The position numbers and the translations under genes are program-made. The notes under the pieces were generated by a model, which saw nothing but the letters and a program-made list of their open reading frames with translations, did not search any database and was not told where the DNA came from. 64,000 nt of DNA from Flammeovirga sp. EKP202 (GTDB lineage: Bacteria > Bacteroidota > Bacteroidia > Cytophagales > Flammeovirgaceae), in assembly GCF_014534745.1 (NCBI RefSeq), contig NZ_JACVVP010000008.1, positions 1 to 64,000 on the forward strand. The letters run 5' to 3'. Below, piece after piece: positions 1 through 8,642 of the stretch; within the stretch, counting starts at the first letter, position 1, and each line of letters starts with the position of its first letter.

Positions 1-203
1 TAAAAACAGCTTAATTTAGCATCCTTATATTTATACTTTTACCATTCGCAAATTTTTGGTGAGCGAAAGGTCAGTTAATACGGGAAATATTCTTTGTTAG
101 AATAGAACTTCTTGTCCACTACTCCCTTCTAAAAGGTATTTTAATTTCAAAGAAATGGAGAAGAAATACTTTGTTACATCAGCACAGAAATAATATTAGG
201 GCA

Positions 204-239
204 CAAAAAAAGGTGAAAAGATCTACATCTTTTCACCTT
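204..239 (-). terminator. Intrinsic terminator after siaB-siaC
   Basis: A perfect 13-bp stem (210-222 with 227-239) and a 4-base loop are followed, in the minus direction, by a run of seven T. It lies about 20 bases after the siaC stop and should end the siaB-siaC transcript. The 200 bases to its left show no gene I can support. Confidence 0.85.
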
Positions 240-260
240 CAATTCAATGATGTGTGTGAA

Positions 261-638
261 TTAATAAGGAAGCAAGTTGAAAGTAAGCTCTACGTCATCT
301 GCGTATTCTTCACCACTTTCTAACATGTCAACATCGTTTTCTTCATAATACCAGTTCACAACAACTTTACCTTCTTTGTTATTCTGGTATTCTTCAAGCA
401 AAGTCAAAATCTCTAAAAATCTTCTTGATGAAGATGTATTAAAGTAAGACATCTTGAAATTCATTGTAATTTCTTTTCCCGACTCTTCTAAATAGTCCTC
501 AAGCCAGCTAAAAATAGGACCAAAAAATTCTGTAGTATATTCGTGATACGATTCCCCTTCTATTTCTAAAACTCCTGTTTCAGCATTGAAATCAATTCTC
601 GGAATATAAGTTGATCCGTCAATATGGAAGTTTTCCAT
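261..638 (-). CDS. siaC: SiaC family regulatory phosphoprotein (DUF1987)
   Basis: Small acidic protein of the SiaC/DUF1987 family. In Pseudomonas SiaC is phosphorylated on Thr68 by SiaB, dephosphorylated by the PP2C phosphatase SiaA, and when unphosphorylated activates a diguanylate cyclase. Here the motif FNTSSSRRF puts a threonine at residue 68, the same number as in Pseudomonas, preceded by the family's MNFKMSYFN strand. The 125-residue length is normal for the family. It lies 6 bases downstream of the SiaB-like kinase gene on the same strand, so the two form one operon closed by the hairpin at 204-239. No SiaA or SiaD homologue adjoins them; SpoIIE-type phosphatases occur elsewhere in the window. 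The family call is firm; the downstream partner is unknown. Confidence 0.88.
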   Translation of the reverse strand: MENFHIDGSTYIPRIDFNAETGVLEIEGESYHEYTTEFFGPIFSWLEDYLEESGKEITMNFKMSYFNTSSSRRFLEILTLLEEYQNNKEGKVVVNWYYEENDVDMLESGEEYADDVELTFNLLPY

Positions 639-644
639 GCTATT

Positions 645-1208
645 TTAATTTTGTAGTTCCTTGTTAACTCTAACCGATAATATAAAAAATGATCTGGTCT
701 CGTCGTACTCTTTTATATTAATTTCAATCGGGTTTCCTGATTTACGAACCATGTCGATGAAACCTAAGTTTGCTCCCGGCTTACCTTCACGCTGAGGAGC
801 CTTACGTTGCTCACGATAGAATTCTTTTAGTTTTTCAGGCGATAGTCCATTGATGTAATTAGCCCTTTCAATCAAAGGGGGAACCTCTGTTTTGACTATA
901 CAGTTTCCCGAAGTAATTATATAATGATGATCATCTTCTGCTATAGCTACAATTCCCACGCCAATATCTCTTCCATCCTTCTCGGAGTATTGTTTTTCTG
1001 CAGAATAGTGATGAATATTTTGCGCCATTTCAATTACTATTGCAAAAAGGCGCTTTGCAATTACTCTACTTTCGGGAGTGTTGCGTAAACTTTTACCTAT
1101 CAATGCAAGAACATCCTGAGAAAAAATTCCCTGGAATGCAAGCGATATTTTTTTCATCGCCAGTTGCTGCTTGAAAGTCTTCACGCTAAAATGTTCCATG
1201 TACCCCAT
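645..1208 (-). CDS. siaB: SiaB family protein kinase (DUF6272)
   Basis: A 187-residue GHKL-type kinase of the SiaB family, expected to phosphorylate the SiaC-like protein encoded next. Visible features are an N-box-like helix (EMAQNIHHYS, near residues 59-68), a GVGIVAIA strand, and a glycine-rich ATP-lid segment (GANLGFIDMVRKSG, near 145-158). There is no membrane segment or sensor domain, so it is probably cytosolic. The first ATG (1206-1208) is used; a second ATG three codons in is equally possible. It is the first gene of a two-gene operon and diverges from the DUF1573 gene across 267 bases. Family assignment rests on remembered motifs and on pairing with siaC. Confidence 0.8.
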   Translation of the reverse strand: MGYMEHFSVKTFKQQLAMKKISLAFQGIFSQDVLALIGKSLRNTPESRVIAKRLFAIVIEMAQNIHHYSAEKQYSEKDGRDIGVGIVAIAEDDHHYIITSGNCIVKTEVPPLIERANYINGLSPEKLKEFYREQRKAPQREGKPGANLGFIDMVRKSGNPIEINIKEYDETRSFFILSVRVNKELQN

Positions 1209-1431
1209 AGATATCCTCGGTATAATGCGTTAAATCGTTTAAAAAATTCCTAATAATCAATAAGCTTCCGTCAAATATTACACGAGAGTGCGAGTAGATC
1301 AATAGTATCTAAATCCAATAATACTATTTTTTTTGTAAATATTTAAGAACCAATAAGATTATTATTATTTTCTTTAAAAAGGTTATTACAATAACGTCAA
1401 AAAAAGATTATCAGTATATAAAACTTATCTT

Positions 1432-1439
1432 TATTTTTG
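1432..1439 (+). promoter_or_regulatory. Bacteroidota -7 box (TATTTTTG)
   Basis: Matches TAnnTTTG, 37 bases before the ATG of the DUF1573 gene. No clear TTTG -33 element is seen, so this is a candidate only. Confidence 0.5.
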
Positions 1440-1475
1440 CATTTATAATACCAAACATGAAATTTTTAGTCATTA

Positions 1476-2570
1476 ATGATGAAAAAGACATACATAAGTT
1501 TTTCAATTTTAATTTTTTCGTTCTTAGTAAATCCATTATTCGCTCAATCAAAAATTGTTTTCGATTCATTAGTTCATGACTTCGGAGATATAAAAGAAGA
1601 GGATGGAGACGCTGAAGCGATCTTTGATTTTACAAACCAAGGAAATAAGCCATTACAACTGACAAGCGTAAAAGCAAGTTGTGGATGTACCACACCCAAT
1701 TGGTCTACTGAAGAAGTAGCCGTAAAAGGTAAAGGGTATGTACAAGTAAGTTATTCCACTAAAAATAGACCTGGTCCATTTACAAAAACAATTTCAGTGA
1801 GAACAAATGGTAATCCACAAGTATTGGTATTAACCATTAAAGGAAATGTGATTCCAAGACCGAAAGGCCCTAAAGATTGGTACCCTCACGAAATTGGTAA
1901 TTTGAGATTTAAAACTACTCATATTTTATTCGGCAATATTCTAAACACACAGAAAGACACAGTCTCTACTATTATTTATAATCAAGGTATTGCTCCTGTT
2001 AAAATAAAGTTTGATGAAGTGAAAGTGCCTGATTATATCAAAGTGTGGGGTACAAAAGACAAATTGAGTATTAACGATACAGCGACGGTTTATATTAGTT
2101 ATGATGCTTCAATGAAAGACGATTATGGCTACTTATTTGAATATTTCCAATTGCCTACATCTGATTTAGACTCTCCTAAAAAACGTATCAATATTAGTGC
2201 ACATATTAAGGAAGATTTCGCAAGTTTAGCTGAGGATGGAAGTACACCAACAGTTGAATTTGATAAAACAGTACAGCAGTTGGGAGAAATGAAAGCATTG
2301 GATAAAAAATCTGTTGCATTTACAATTTCCAATAAAGGAACATCTGAGTTAATCCTTAGAAAAGTAAAAGCAAGTTGTGGATGTACTGCCACAAAGCCTC
2401 AAAAAACAACGTTAGCTCCAGGTGAAAGTACAAAATTAGATGTCACATTTACAGCGGGTAATTACAACCGTCAAGTAAAGAAGTCAATTACAATTATTAC
2501 GAATGATCCTAAAAAACCGGAGAGCACATTGTATATTGAGGCAGATGTGAAATCGACAGAAGGAAACTAA
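1476..2570 (+). CDS. Secreted protein with two DUF1573 domains
   Basis: Exported 364-residue protein with a signal peptide (residues 1-23, ending PLFA-QS). DUF1573 is an Ig-like fold common in Bacteroidota envelope proteins. Two copies are visible, near residues 28-125 and 260-362, each with the family hallmark ASCGCT (Cys69/Cys71 and Cys301/Cys303) and a following strand rich in Gly and Lys. The middle section (130-250) is likely another beta-sandwich without the cysteines. It starts at the first of two adjacent ATG codons. The DUF4340-like gene begins 3 bases after its stop and murI follows, so it heads a three-gene operon. Molecular role unknown; periplasmic location is inferred from the signal peptide. 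Confidence 0.85.
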   Translation: MMKKTYISFSILIFSFLVNPLFAQSKIVFDSLVHDFGDIKEEDGDAEAIFDFTNQGNKPLQLTSVKASCGCTTPNWSTEEVAVKGKGYVQVSYSTKNRPGPFTKTISVRTNGNPQVLVLTIKGNVIPRPKGPKDWYPHEIGNLRFKTTHILFGNILNTQKDTVSTIIYNQGIAPVKIKFDEVKVPDYIKVWGTKDKLSINDTATVYISYDASMKDDYGYLFEYFQLPTSDLDSPKKRINISAHIKEDFASLAEDGSTPTVEFDKTVQQLGEMKALDKKSVAFTISNKGTSELILRKVKASCGCTATKPQKTTLAPGESTKLDVTFTAGNYNRQVKKSITIITNDPKKPESTLYIEADVKSTEGN

Positions 2571-2573
2571 AAA

Positions 2574-3476
2574 ATGACAAACAAGATAAAAGTACTAGTA
2601 GGAGTAAACCTATTGCTGATCGCAGCTATAGGTTTCTCCTTTGTTGATTTTTCAACAGCAAGCAAACCAGAAAATCTTACTTTTTTTAAGGTTGAACACT
2701 TAGGTGATATCACTCAATTTGATATTGACGGTCATTCTATTCAGAAATTAGAAGATGGACGATGGGTAATGGATCAGAATATTGATTTATCTCCTCAAAA
2801 AGTAGGTCGTTTATTTCAAACAATACAGCAAACACGTATCGTCGAAAACAAGGACAGAGTCATTGAAGGAGGAAAAGATGTTGTCATCTATATTTCTAAC
2901 GTTCCGGTGATCACTGCAAAAATTCAATCTGAAAGTGATATTGTTTCTTATGGCGAAATCAATGGCGAAACGTATGCTATTGAAATACCTGGACAGTTTG
3001 TAAACTTAGAAGAAATATTTTCTCCAACTAAGGCAGAATGGAGAGATAAGACAATATTTAGAACTTCTTGGAAAACATTGAAAACTTTTGATTTGCAGTA
3101 TGATAGAAACCCTGAGAATAACGTGTTGATTTCATTTGAAGATCCTTTTTACAATGTTATAGGCGTTAATATTTTAGATTCGGCTGCTGTTTATCAATTT
3201 GTTAGTTCCCTGCCTAAAACGCAAGGATCTAACTTTGAAGTGAGAAATTCTTTCATTGCAGATACAGTTTCAAAATATAAACCATTTTGTAAAGTGAAAA
3301 TGGAAGATTTAATACCTGCTTATAACGTAGAAGTGGGAATTTACCCTTTCCAAAATAAGGTTTTTGCTTACTTCCCGAAAACAAAAGAAGTGGCTGAAAT
3401 TGATACAAAACAGATTCAAGATGTCTTGGTGTCATGGCACTTTTTTGATGCAAATGATCCTCGAAAAAGAAAATAA
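2574..3476 (+). CDS. DUF4340-like membrane-anchored protein
   Basis: A 300-residue protein with one N-terminal membrane segment (residues 6-24) and a soluble, presumably periplasmic remainder. The repeating pattern (a strand such as FDIDGHSIQKLEDGRWVM, then a segment about how a residue is fixed by strands, then GEINGETYAIEIPGQFV) resembles DUF4340 proteins, which often accompany ABC exporters in gliding Bacteroidota. No exporter genes adjoin here. It sits between the DUF1573 gene (3-base gap) and murI (3-base gap), so it is co-transcribed with them. Function unknown; the DUF4340 label is by resemblance and not certain. Confidence 0.6.
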   Translation: MTNKIKVLVGVNLLLIAAIGFSFVDFSTASKPENLTFFKVEHLGDITQFDIDGHSIQKLEDGRWVMDQNIDLSPQKVGRLFQTIQQTRIVENKDRVIEGGKDVVIYISNVPVITAKIQSESDIVSYGEINGETYAIEIPGQFVNLEEIFSPTKAEWRDKTIFRTSWKTLKTFDLQYDRNPENNVLISFEDPFYNVIGVNILDSAAVYQFVSSLPKTQGSNFEVRNSFIADTVSKYKPFCKVKMEDLIPAYNVEVGIYPFQNKVFAYFPKTKEVAEIDTKQIQDVLVSWHFFDANDPRKRK

Positions 3477-3479
3477 ATT

Positions 3480-4256
3480 ATGATTGCTTTCTTTGATTCT
3501 GGGTTAGGAGGTTTATCAGTATGGAAAACCTATTATCAGCAGGTACCTCAACAGTCTATGCTCTACTTTGCAGACCAAAAGTATATTCCTTATGGTTCGA
3601 AGACAAAAGAAGAGTTAATTGATCGTGCAATTAAAATTACTGACTTTCTGATTTCGAAAGGAGCAACTATAATTGTGGTGGCTTGTAACACTGCGACTGC
3701 TGCAGTTATTAAGCCATTGAGAGAGAAATATTCTATCCCTTTTGTGGGGATGGAACCTGCTATTAAACCTGCAGCCATCTCTTCTCAAACGAAGTCGATT
3801 GGGGTACTAGCTACAGAAGGGACTTTTTCAGGAGAACTATTCCAACAGACCAAAGAAAAATTTACTAAGGGCATAAATGTTATTGTACAGCCAGGCTATG
3901 GAATGGTGGAGTTGGTAGAGGAAGGTTTGATGAGAACCCCAAAAGCAAAGGAATTATTAGAGCCACTCGTGCATCCAATGCTAAAAGAAAATGTGGATCA
4001 TATTGTGTTAGGTTGCACACACTACCCTTTTTTGAAAGACGATCTTCAAGAGATTGTGGGAGAAAAGGTTCAATTGATAGACCCTTCCCCTGCAGTAGTG
4101 AAACAAATCAATAGATTGTTACCCGATCCCTTATTAAATAAAGAGGCTAAATATCAATTCTATACTTCAAGTCCCAATGTAGTTTCTTTTCAGGCGGGTG
4201 TAGAAAAGCTCATCGGTAAGAATATAAAAGTTGATTATCAATCATTTGATTTATAA
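3480..4256 (+). CDS. murI: Glutamate racemase
   Basis: Interconverts L- and D-glutamate in the cytosol, supplying D-Glu for peptidoglycan. All family signatures are present: FFDSGLGGLSVW at the N-terminus (substrate Asp/Ser), the first catalytic cysteine in VACNTATA (Cys69), GMEPAIKPA, and the second catalytic cysteine in LGCTHYPFL (Cys179) followed by His181. Length (258) is normal. The ATG lies 3 bases after the upstream stop, so it is the last gene of the DUF1573 operon and is followed by a hairpin terminator. No missing catalytic residues. Confidence 0.97.
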   Translation: MIAFFDSGLGGLSVWKTYYQQVPQQSMLYFADQKYIPYGSKTKEELIDRAIKITDFLISKGATIIVVACNTATAAVIKPLREKYSIPFVGMEPAIKPAAISSQTKSIGVLATEGTFSGELFQQTKEKFTKGINVIVQPGYGMVELVEEGLMRTPKAKELLEPLVHPMLKENVDHIVLGCTHYPFLKDDLQEIVGEKVQLIDPSPAVVKQINRLLPDPLLNKEAKYQFYTSSPNVVSFQAGVEKLIGKNIKVDYQSFDL

Positions 4257-4268
4257 TTCAGATTAAAA

Positions 4269-4309
4269 TAAAGTAAAAGGGTAGGCCATACGTTTACCTT
4301 TTACTTTTT
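4269..4309 (+). terminator. Intrinsic terminator after murI
   Basis: An 11-bp stem (4270-4280 with 4297-4307) is followed by T residues 13 bases past the murI stop. Confidence 0.7.
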
Positions 4310-4415
4310 CTATCTATTTTACTCTTCCCAATCTAGAATAAATAATGCTCAATACTTGTAGTATAGGTTGTTGTTTATTATTAACTAAATTTCATTTCAT
4401 CTTACCATTAAATGG

Positions 4416-4427
4416 ACGAAATTTCGT
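4416..4427. promoter_or_regulatory. Perfect 12-bp palindrome before the M28 gene
   Basis: ACGAAATTTCGT lies 24 bases before the ATG of the M28 peptidase gene, about where a promoter or repressor site would sit. No other copy was noticed in the window. Function is a guess. Confidence 0.35.
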
Positions 4428-4451
4428 TCGTTAAACCTACACTTATTAGAA

Positions 4452-6020
4452 ATGAAAAAATTATCAACCTATACCATTTTATCTACCTTATTATTTCATC
4501 TACCTTTTGCATTTATTTATGCACAATCGCCAAAAGAGAAAGGACTAAAGGCAATAGATGAGGGAACAATAGCTTCTACAATAACATATCTTTCTTCAGA
4601 TTGGATGGAAGGAAGAGAGGCAGGGCGACCTGGAGCTTACAAATCAGCTGAATACTTAGCGAGCATGTTCGAATTTATGGGATTGGAACCCGCTGGGGAT
4701 GTTATTAATGGTAAACCAACTTATTTTCAGGCCTTTGATGTATTAGAATACAAAGCAGCGGAAGAACAACACCTGTCTATTAAAAATAGTAAAGGACAGG
4801 AATTTACATTTACCAATCATACAGATTTTGAAGTTAAAGCGGCTCCGACTAGCATTAATGGTGGAGGAAACCTTATATTTGTGGGTTACGGGCTACAGGT
4901 TGACTCTCTGGGCTATGATGATTTCTATGAAAAGAGTAAACTTCAAGGGAAAATATGGGTGAGGCTTAAGGGTGTACCTCAGGAAGGACAAATTGCTAAT
5001 TCACTGAAGGAAGTACCACAAAAGCAGATCCATAAATTAAAAGAACAATTAGCAGACAAATATGGTGCATTGGCGATTATCGAAATTGAACTTAATGGAT
5101 TCCTACCTCAGCATGCAAACAATATTCCTTTTAGAGATAATAGGAAATATTATGAGGGAGATAGACCACTATCTTCATTTTATGACACAAGGATATACAG
5201 TCCTGTAACAAAACAGAGTACAATACCTCCTGTTTTTATGGGTGGAGAATATATAATGGCTTCTTTGGTTGACAGAACGGAAGTTGAGACGTACGAAGCT
5301 TCTATTGGTAAAAGTAAACTACATAAAGTCTCTCTTTTGGCATCTTCAGCGTCTTTTCAAGCGAATGCTGATGTGGAAAGAATTAGAGTAAGAAATGTTT
5401 TAGCAAAGATCGAAGGTGCTAAGTCAGATAGTTTGGTCATGATTGGAGCTCATTATGATCACTTAGGTAAGCGTGAAGGATATATTTGGAATGGTGCGGA
5501 TGATAATGCTTCGGGTGTTGCAGCCATATTGGGGATTGCCAAGGCCGCTAAAGCTACAGGGGTGAAACCGAATAAAACATTACTTTTTGCAGCTTGGACA
5601 GCGGAGGAAAAAGGATTACATGGCTCAAAAAATTTCTTGAGAACGTTTGAAGATAAGTCAAAAATCAAGATGTATTTAAACTTTGACATGATTGGAAGAA
5701 GAGGAGATTGGCATTCAAAAGATAATCAAGTCAGTTTTATCTACAACGAAAACAGTCCTTCTACTTGGACGCTAAATGCTGATAATATCGAAAAGTATAA
5801 TATCAACCTTGAGATGTTTGAAGGAAAAACAAAACAAGGTCAAGCAGGAGGGTCTGATAATGTAAATTTCGATAAAGAAGGAATTCCCTATTTCTGGTAC
5901 CATACTGGAGGGCACGAAGATTATCATCAGGTATCTGATCATGCAGATAAAATTATGATGGATAAGGCAGCTGAAATCACAAAATTAAGTTTCTTGAATA
6001 TTTGGGATATGGCAAAGTAA
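4452..6020 (+). CDS. Secreted M28 family zinc aminopeptidase
   Basis: A 522-residue metallopeptidase with a signal peptide (1-24, ending IYA-QS). Zinc-site residues of family M28 are in order: His334 and Asp336 in GAHYDHLG, Asp350/Asp351 in NGADDNASG, the general-base pair Glu385-Glu386 in TAEEKGLHGS, Asp412 in NFDMIGR, and a C-terminal His492 in GGHEDYHQVSD. Residues 90-290 hold a PA-like insert (VGYGLQVDSLGYDDF), typical of larger M28 enzymes. It probably trims peptides in the periplasm or outside the cell. It is monocistronic: a terminator precedes it, a palindrome lies just upstream, and a strong hairpin follows. Substrate unknown. Confidence 0.93.
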   Translation: MKKLSTYTILSTLLFHLPFAFIYAQSPKEKGLKAIDEGTIASTITYLSSDWMEGREAGRPGAYKSAEYLASMFEFMGLEPAGDVINGKPTYFQAFDVLEYKAAEEQHLSIKNSKGQEFTFTNHTDFEVKAAPTSINGGGNLIFVGYGLQVDSLGYDDFYEKSKLQGKIWVRLKGVPQEGQIANSLKEVPQKQIHKLKEQLADKYGALAIIEIELNGFLPQHANNIPFRDNRKYYEGDRPLSSFYDTRIYSPVTKQSTIPPVFMGGEYIMASLVDRTEVETYEASIGKSKLHKVSLLASSASFQANADVERIRVRNVLAKIEGAKSDSLVMIGAHYDHLGKREGYIWNGADDNASGVAAILGIAKAAKATGVKPNKTLLFAAWTAEEKGLHGSKNFLRTFEDKSKIKMYLNFDMIGRRGDWHSKDNQVSFIYNENSPSTWTLNADNIEKYNINLEMFEGKTKQGQAGGSDNVNFDKEGIPYFWYHTGGHEDYHQVSDHADKIMMDKAAEITKLSFLNIWDMAK

Positions 6021-6042
6021 AAGCCAGTATTTCATTATAAAT

Positions 6043-6088
6043 AAAGAGTCACTCTATCATAATTTAACGATGATAGAGTGACTTTTTT
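6043..6088. terminator. Bidirectional terminator between convergent genes
   Basis: A perfect 14-bp stem (6047-6060 with 6070-6083) and 9-base loop are followed by six T. It separates the M28 gene (+) from the convergent gene at 6108-6683 (-); AT-rich flanks on both sides suit termination in both directions. Confidence 0.85.
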
Positions 6089-6107
6089 AATTTTCAAATT
6101 GGAGGTA

Positions 6108-6683
6108 TTATCCTTTTTGAGCAAGCATTTCCATTTCCTTGTCCATTTTTACCTTTTCTTTAAGCTGTTTAATTTTTGCCTTCTGTGCTTTTTTTACCGC
6201 TTTCCAGTCTTTACCACTTACCACGTGGGTTTTATCTGCGGTTTTCATCGTTAAGATTGCTTGAGTAGTAGGAATAGGTGCTACAGCACAAAATAGTGGA
6301 TTGACAGTTACGGCAAGTGTCCAACCAGAAACAGCAAAAGTTTGGGAAGTTCGTGACTTCTTATATCTTTTAGTATTATAATATTCTAAAACATGTCCAT
6401 CTAGTTCTTGAATCATGAGGTTGTATTCTTCAATAAAATCTGCGGTTTTATCATAAGTATCTAATGATTCATAGCGGACATAATCAATTTCATGTGCAGG
6501 TATCTTGTGATATTTTTTTTTCCTTTTATAGACAATTTCTGTAGGAGTTGATTTTTTCTGTTTCAATTCCGCTTTAGTGATAGAAATAAGGTCTCCATTT
6601 TTCATATGGAGATTGATATTATCAGCTTCTGTTGGAATTGATATAGCAGAAACTATAGCTTGTGTGATGACGGCAATAGGCAT
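6108..6683 (-). CDS. Hypothetical protein, 191 residues
   Basis: I do not recognise a family. Residues 20-85 look like a small beta domain (INLHMKNGDLISITKAEL, then KIPAHEIDYVRYES), reminiscent of Bacteroidota proteins that bind or report stress through such strands, but this is weak. Residues 113-146 are hydrophobic (a possible membrane hairpin), and the C-terminal 40 residues are Lys-rich and helical (KAVKKAQKAKIKQLKEKV). No cleavable signal peptide is evident. It stands alone, convergent with the M28 gene. A start at Met27 is possible. Codon use looks like that of its neighbours. Confidence 0.6.
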   Translation of the reverse strand: MPIAVITQAIVSAISIPTEADNINLHMKNGDLISITKAELKQKKSTPTEIVYKRKKKYHKIPAHEIDYVRYESLDTYDKTADFIEEYNLMIQELDGHVLEYYNTKRYKKSRTSQTFAVSGWTLAVTVNPLFCAVAPIPTTQAILTMKTADKTHVVSGKDWKAVKKAQKAKIKQLKEKVKMDKEMEMLAQKG

Positions 6684-7022
6684 AGGTATCTCAATTGTAT
6701 TGTTTGTGATATTTATCTAAGTATACGTAAAATGTACGATGTGTAACAATGTGTATTGGTTCAAAAACTTTACTTAAAAGCTCAAAATTATCTTTATTTA
6801 ATAATTTTTTATCTTATTTATTCTAAATAATTAAAAAGATTGACATTAAACAAGTGATTTTAGTTTCAATAACATATTCTTGATAAAGAAGTAGTAAAGT
6901 ACATGTTGATAATTGTTGGCTAACAGGTTTAGATTACATACCAAATATCAGAGTGAGGTGATTTCAGAGTGTGAAAAAGAAGGTATTAAATATTCATTAT
7001 CAAACAACTATTTTATAGCACT
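6684..7022. other. 339-base intergenic stretch with no gene seen
   Basis: It separates two minus-strand genes and is very AT-rich. No hairpin with a T run, clear TAnnTTTG box or open frame of note was found. It presumably carries the promoter of the 6108-6683 gene. Confidence 0.5.
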
Positions 7023-8642
7023 CTAATTTTCAAGACAAGTATTAATGATTTCTTCAGGGTAATCATTGAGTTTGAGAATTTCAATGGCATTGAATCTACT
7101 AAGCTTCCCTTTTTTTAACTTATGATCAAAATATATTTTTTCATCTTTTACGATTTCAGAAAAATGCCAAAGTTCATATCGGTCTGATTGTAATTCTGTC
7201 AATTCCAGGTCGTGCGTAGCTACGAAGGTATAGTGATTACCTTTTGATAAGTAAGATAATATGGCGTTAGCACTTTTGATACGTTCTATCGTATTTGTTC
7301 CTTTGAAAAGTTCATCCATTACAAATAAGCTTGGAGCGGATTCTTGGGAGGCCTCAACAATTTTTTTGATAGATTTTACCTCTTGTAAATAGTAAGAGGT
7401 GTTTTCTTTTAAACTATCACTGATTCTAATGCTCGAATAAATTTTAAAGTAAGGAGCGTTGTAATGTTTGCCAAAACAGAAATCAAATGTTTGTGCTAGT
7501 AGTGCATTGATGGATACCATTCTTATGAATGTTGTTTTTCCAGACATGTTAGACCCTGTCAGTAACATTCCTTTTTTATTGAGTGAAAATGAATTGGGTG
7601 TGCAATCTTTTAATAAAGGATGTATTATTTCTTCAACATGAAAGTGTTTAGAAAAATGAGGCTGACATGTAATTAATTCACCAGATAGTACATTAGCAAT
7701 AGATTGAGCACTATCAATTAGACCTATATATTGGAATAACTCATCTATAGTATTCTTATGTTTCCCTAGTTTTTGGACACAACTATAAAATGCAATCACT
7801 TCTACATTGAAAAGAATTTTTAAGAGTTCAACGTTCCAAATCAACAATTGAGCAATTGGATCTTGATCATTGTCAGAAGTGAATTGGATGAAGTAGGAGT
7901 AAATTTTTAGTTTCTTGAGTTCTTTCGTAGAGACATTGTTTATTTCATTTTCAAAATAAGGCTTTAGCTTTGATTTTACTTTAAGCATTTTGAATAAAAC
8001 GGAGAGCCCTTCACTGTAATGATCAACATTTTTCTTATTGACATAATGCATTGCCATATTGATAATAAATAAAGGAATCACTAGCAAAAGTAATGATGGA
8101 TACCATACAGATAGTACGATTGAAATAAACGTGGTAATGCTACTCAAAAAACAAAACCAATAATAAGAAGGAATTTTGAGATGTGGATCATGTATAAGCT
8201 TTTCCACATTGTATCCTCTAGGTGATGCTAATTGTTGTAGAATAGATTGAATTTGAATACGTTCATTTTCTTTTTGTTGGAAGAACTGAACAAGATTAGT
8301 GAAATTATTTTTTTGATGAGGGGACTGAATCGTTAGAAATTTATAATACAAAAACTGCTCACCGATACTTGATAAAGTTCTATTGATAAACCGAAAGATG
8401 TCATGAAGATCAAGGTCGGCAACTGTATTTTCAGCTATTGTTTGATAGGTATTTGAACTATGTTTCGACTTTAAGAAATACCGATTAACCCTATCAAAGT
8501 TGATATACCTGTCCTCATTCTCTTTACCCCAATTTTCAAGAAGTGAATGATAGCGTTTCTTTTTCTCTTTTCTATTGTGATAGTACTGAAGAAGGAGAAA
8601 AAGAAATAATAGAAATAGAATGACAAAAAAGAGAGATTTCAT
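7023..8642 (-). CDS. Membrane-anchored MutS-like ATPase
   Basis: A 539-residue protein whose C-terminal part is a MutS domain V ATPase: Walker A GSNMSGKTTF (near residue 365), a conserved Q/YYLQEV helix, Walker B and D-loop VMDELFKGTNTIERIKS, and the switch VATHDLEL. It lacks the MutS mismatch-recognition and connector domains. Instead it has an N-terminal membrane segment (3-20) and a hydrophobic hairpin (about 158-202), so the ATPase faces the cytosol from the membrane. Such MutS-related membrane proteins are known in Bacteroidota but have no settled role; they should not be called mismatch-repair proteins. Its ATG overlaps the stop of the caspase-like gene (TAATG), so the two are translationally coupled. 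Confidence 0.85.
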   Translation of the reverse strand: MKSLFFVILFLLFLFLLLQYYHNRKEKKKRYHSLLENWGKENEDRYINFDRVNRYFLKSKHSSNTYQTIAENTVADLDLHDIFRFINRTLSSIGEQFLYYKFLTIQSPHQKNNFTNLVQFFQQKENERIQIQSILQQLASPRGYNVEKLIHDPHLKIPSYYWFCFLSSITTFISIVLSVWYPSLLLLVIPLFIINMAMHYVNKKNVDHYSEGLSVLFKMLKVKSKLKPYFENEINNVSTKELKKLKIYSYFIQFTSDNDQDPIAQLLIWNVELLKILFNVEVIAFYSCVQKLGKHKNTIDELFQYIGLIDSAQSIANVLSGELITCQPHFSKHFHVEEIIHPLLKDCTPNSFSLNKKGMLLTGSNMSGKTTFIRMVSINALLAQTFDFCFGKHYNAPYFKIYSSIRISDSLKENTSYYLQEVKSIKKIVEASQESAPSLFVMDELFKGTNTIERIKSANAILSYLSKGNHYTFVATHDLELTELQSDRYELWHFSEIVKDEKIYFDHKLKKGKLSRFNAIEILKLNDYPEEIINTCLEN

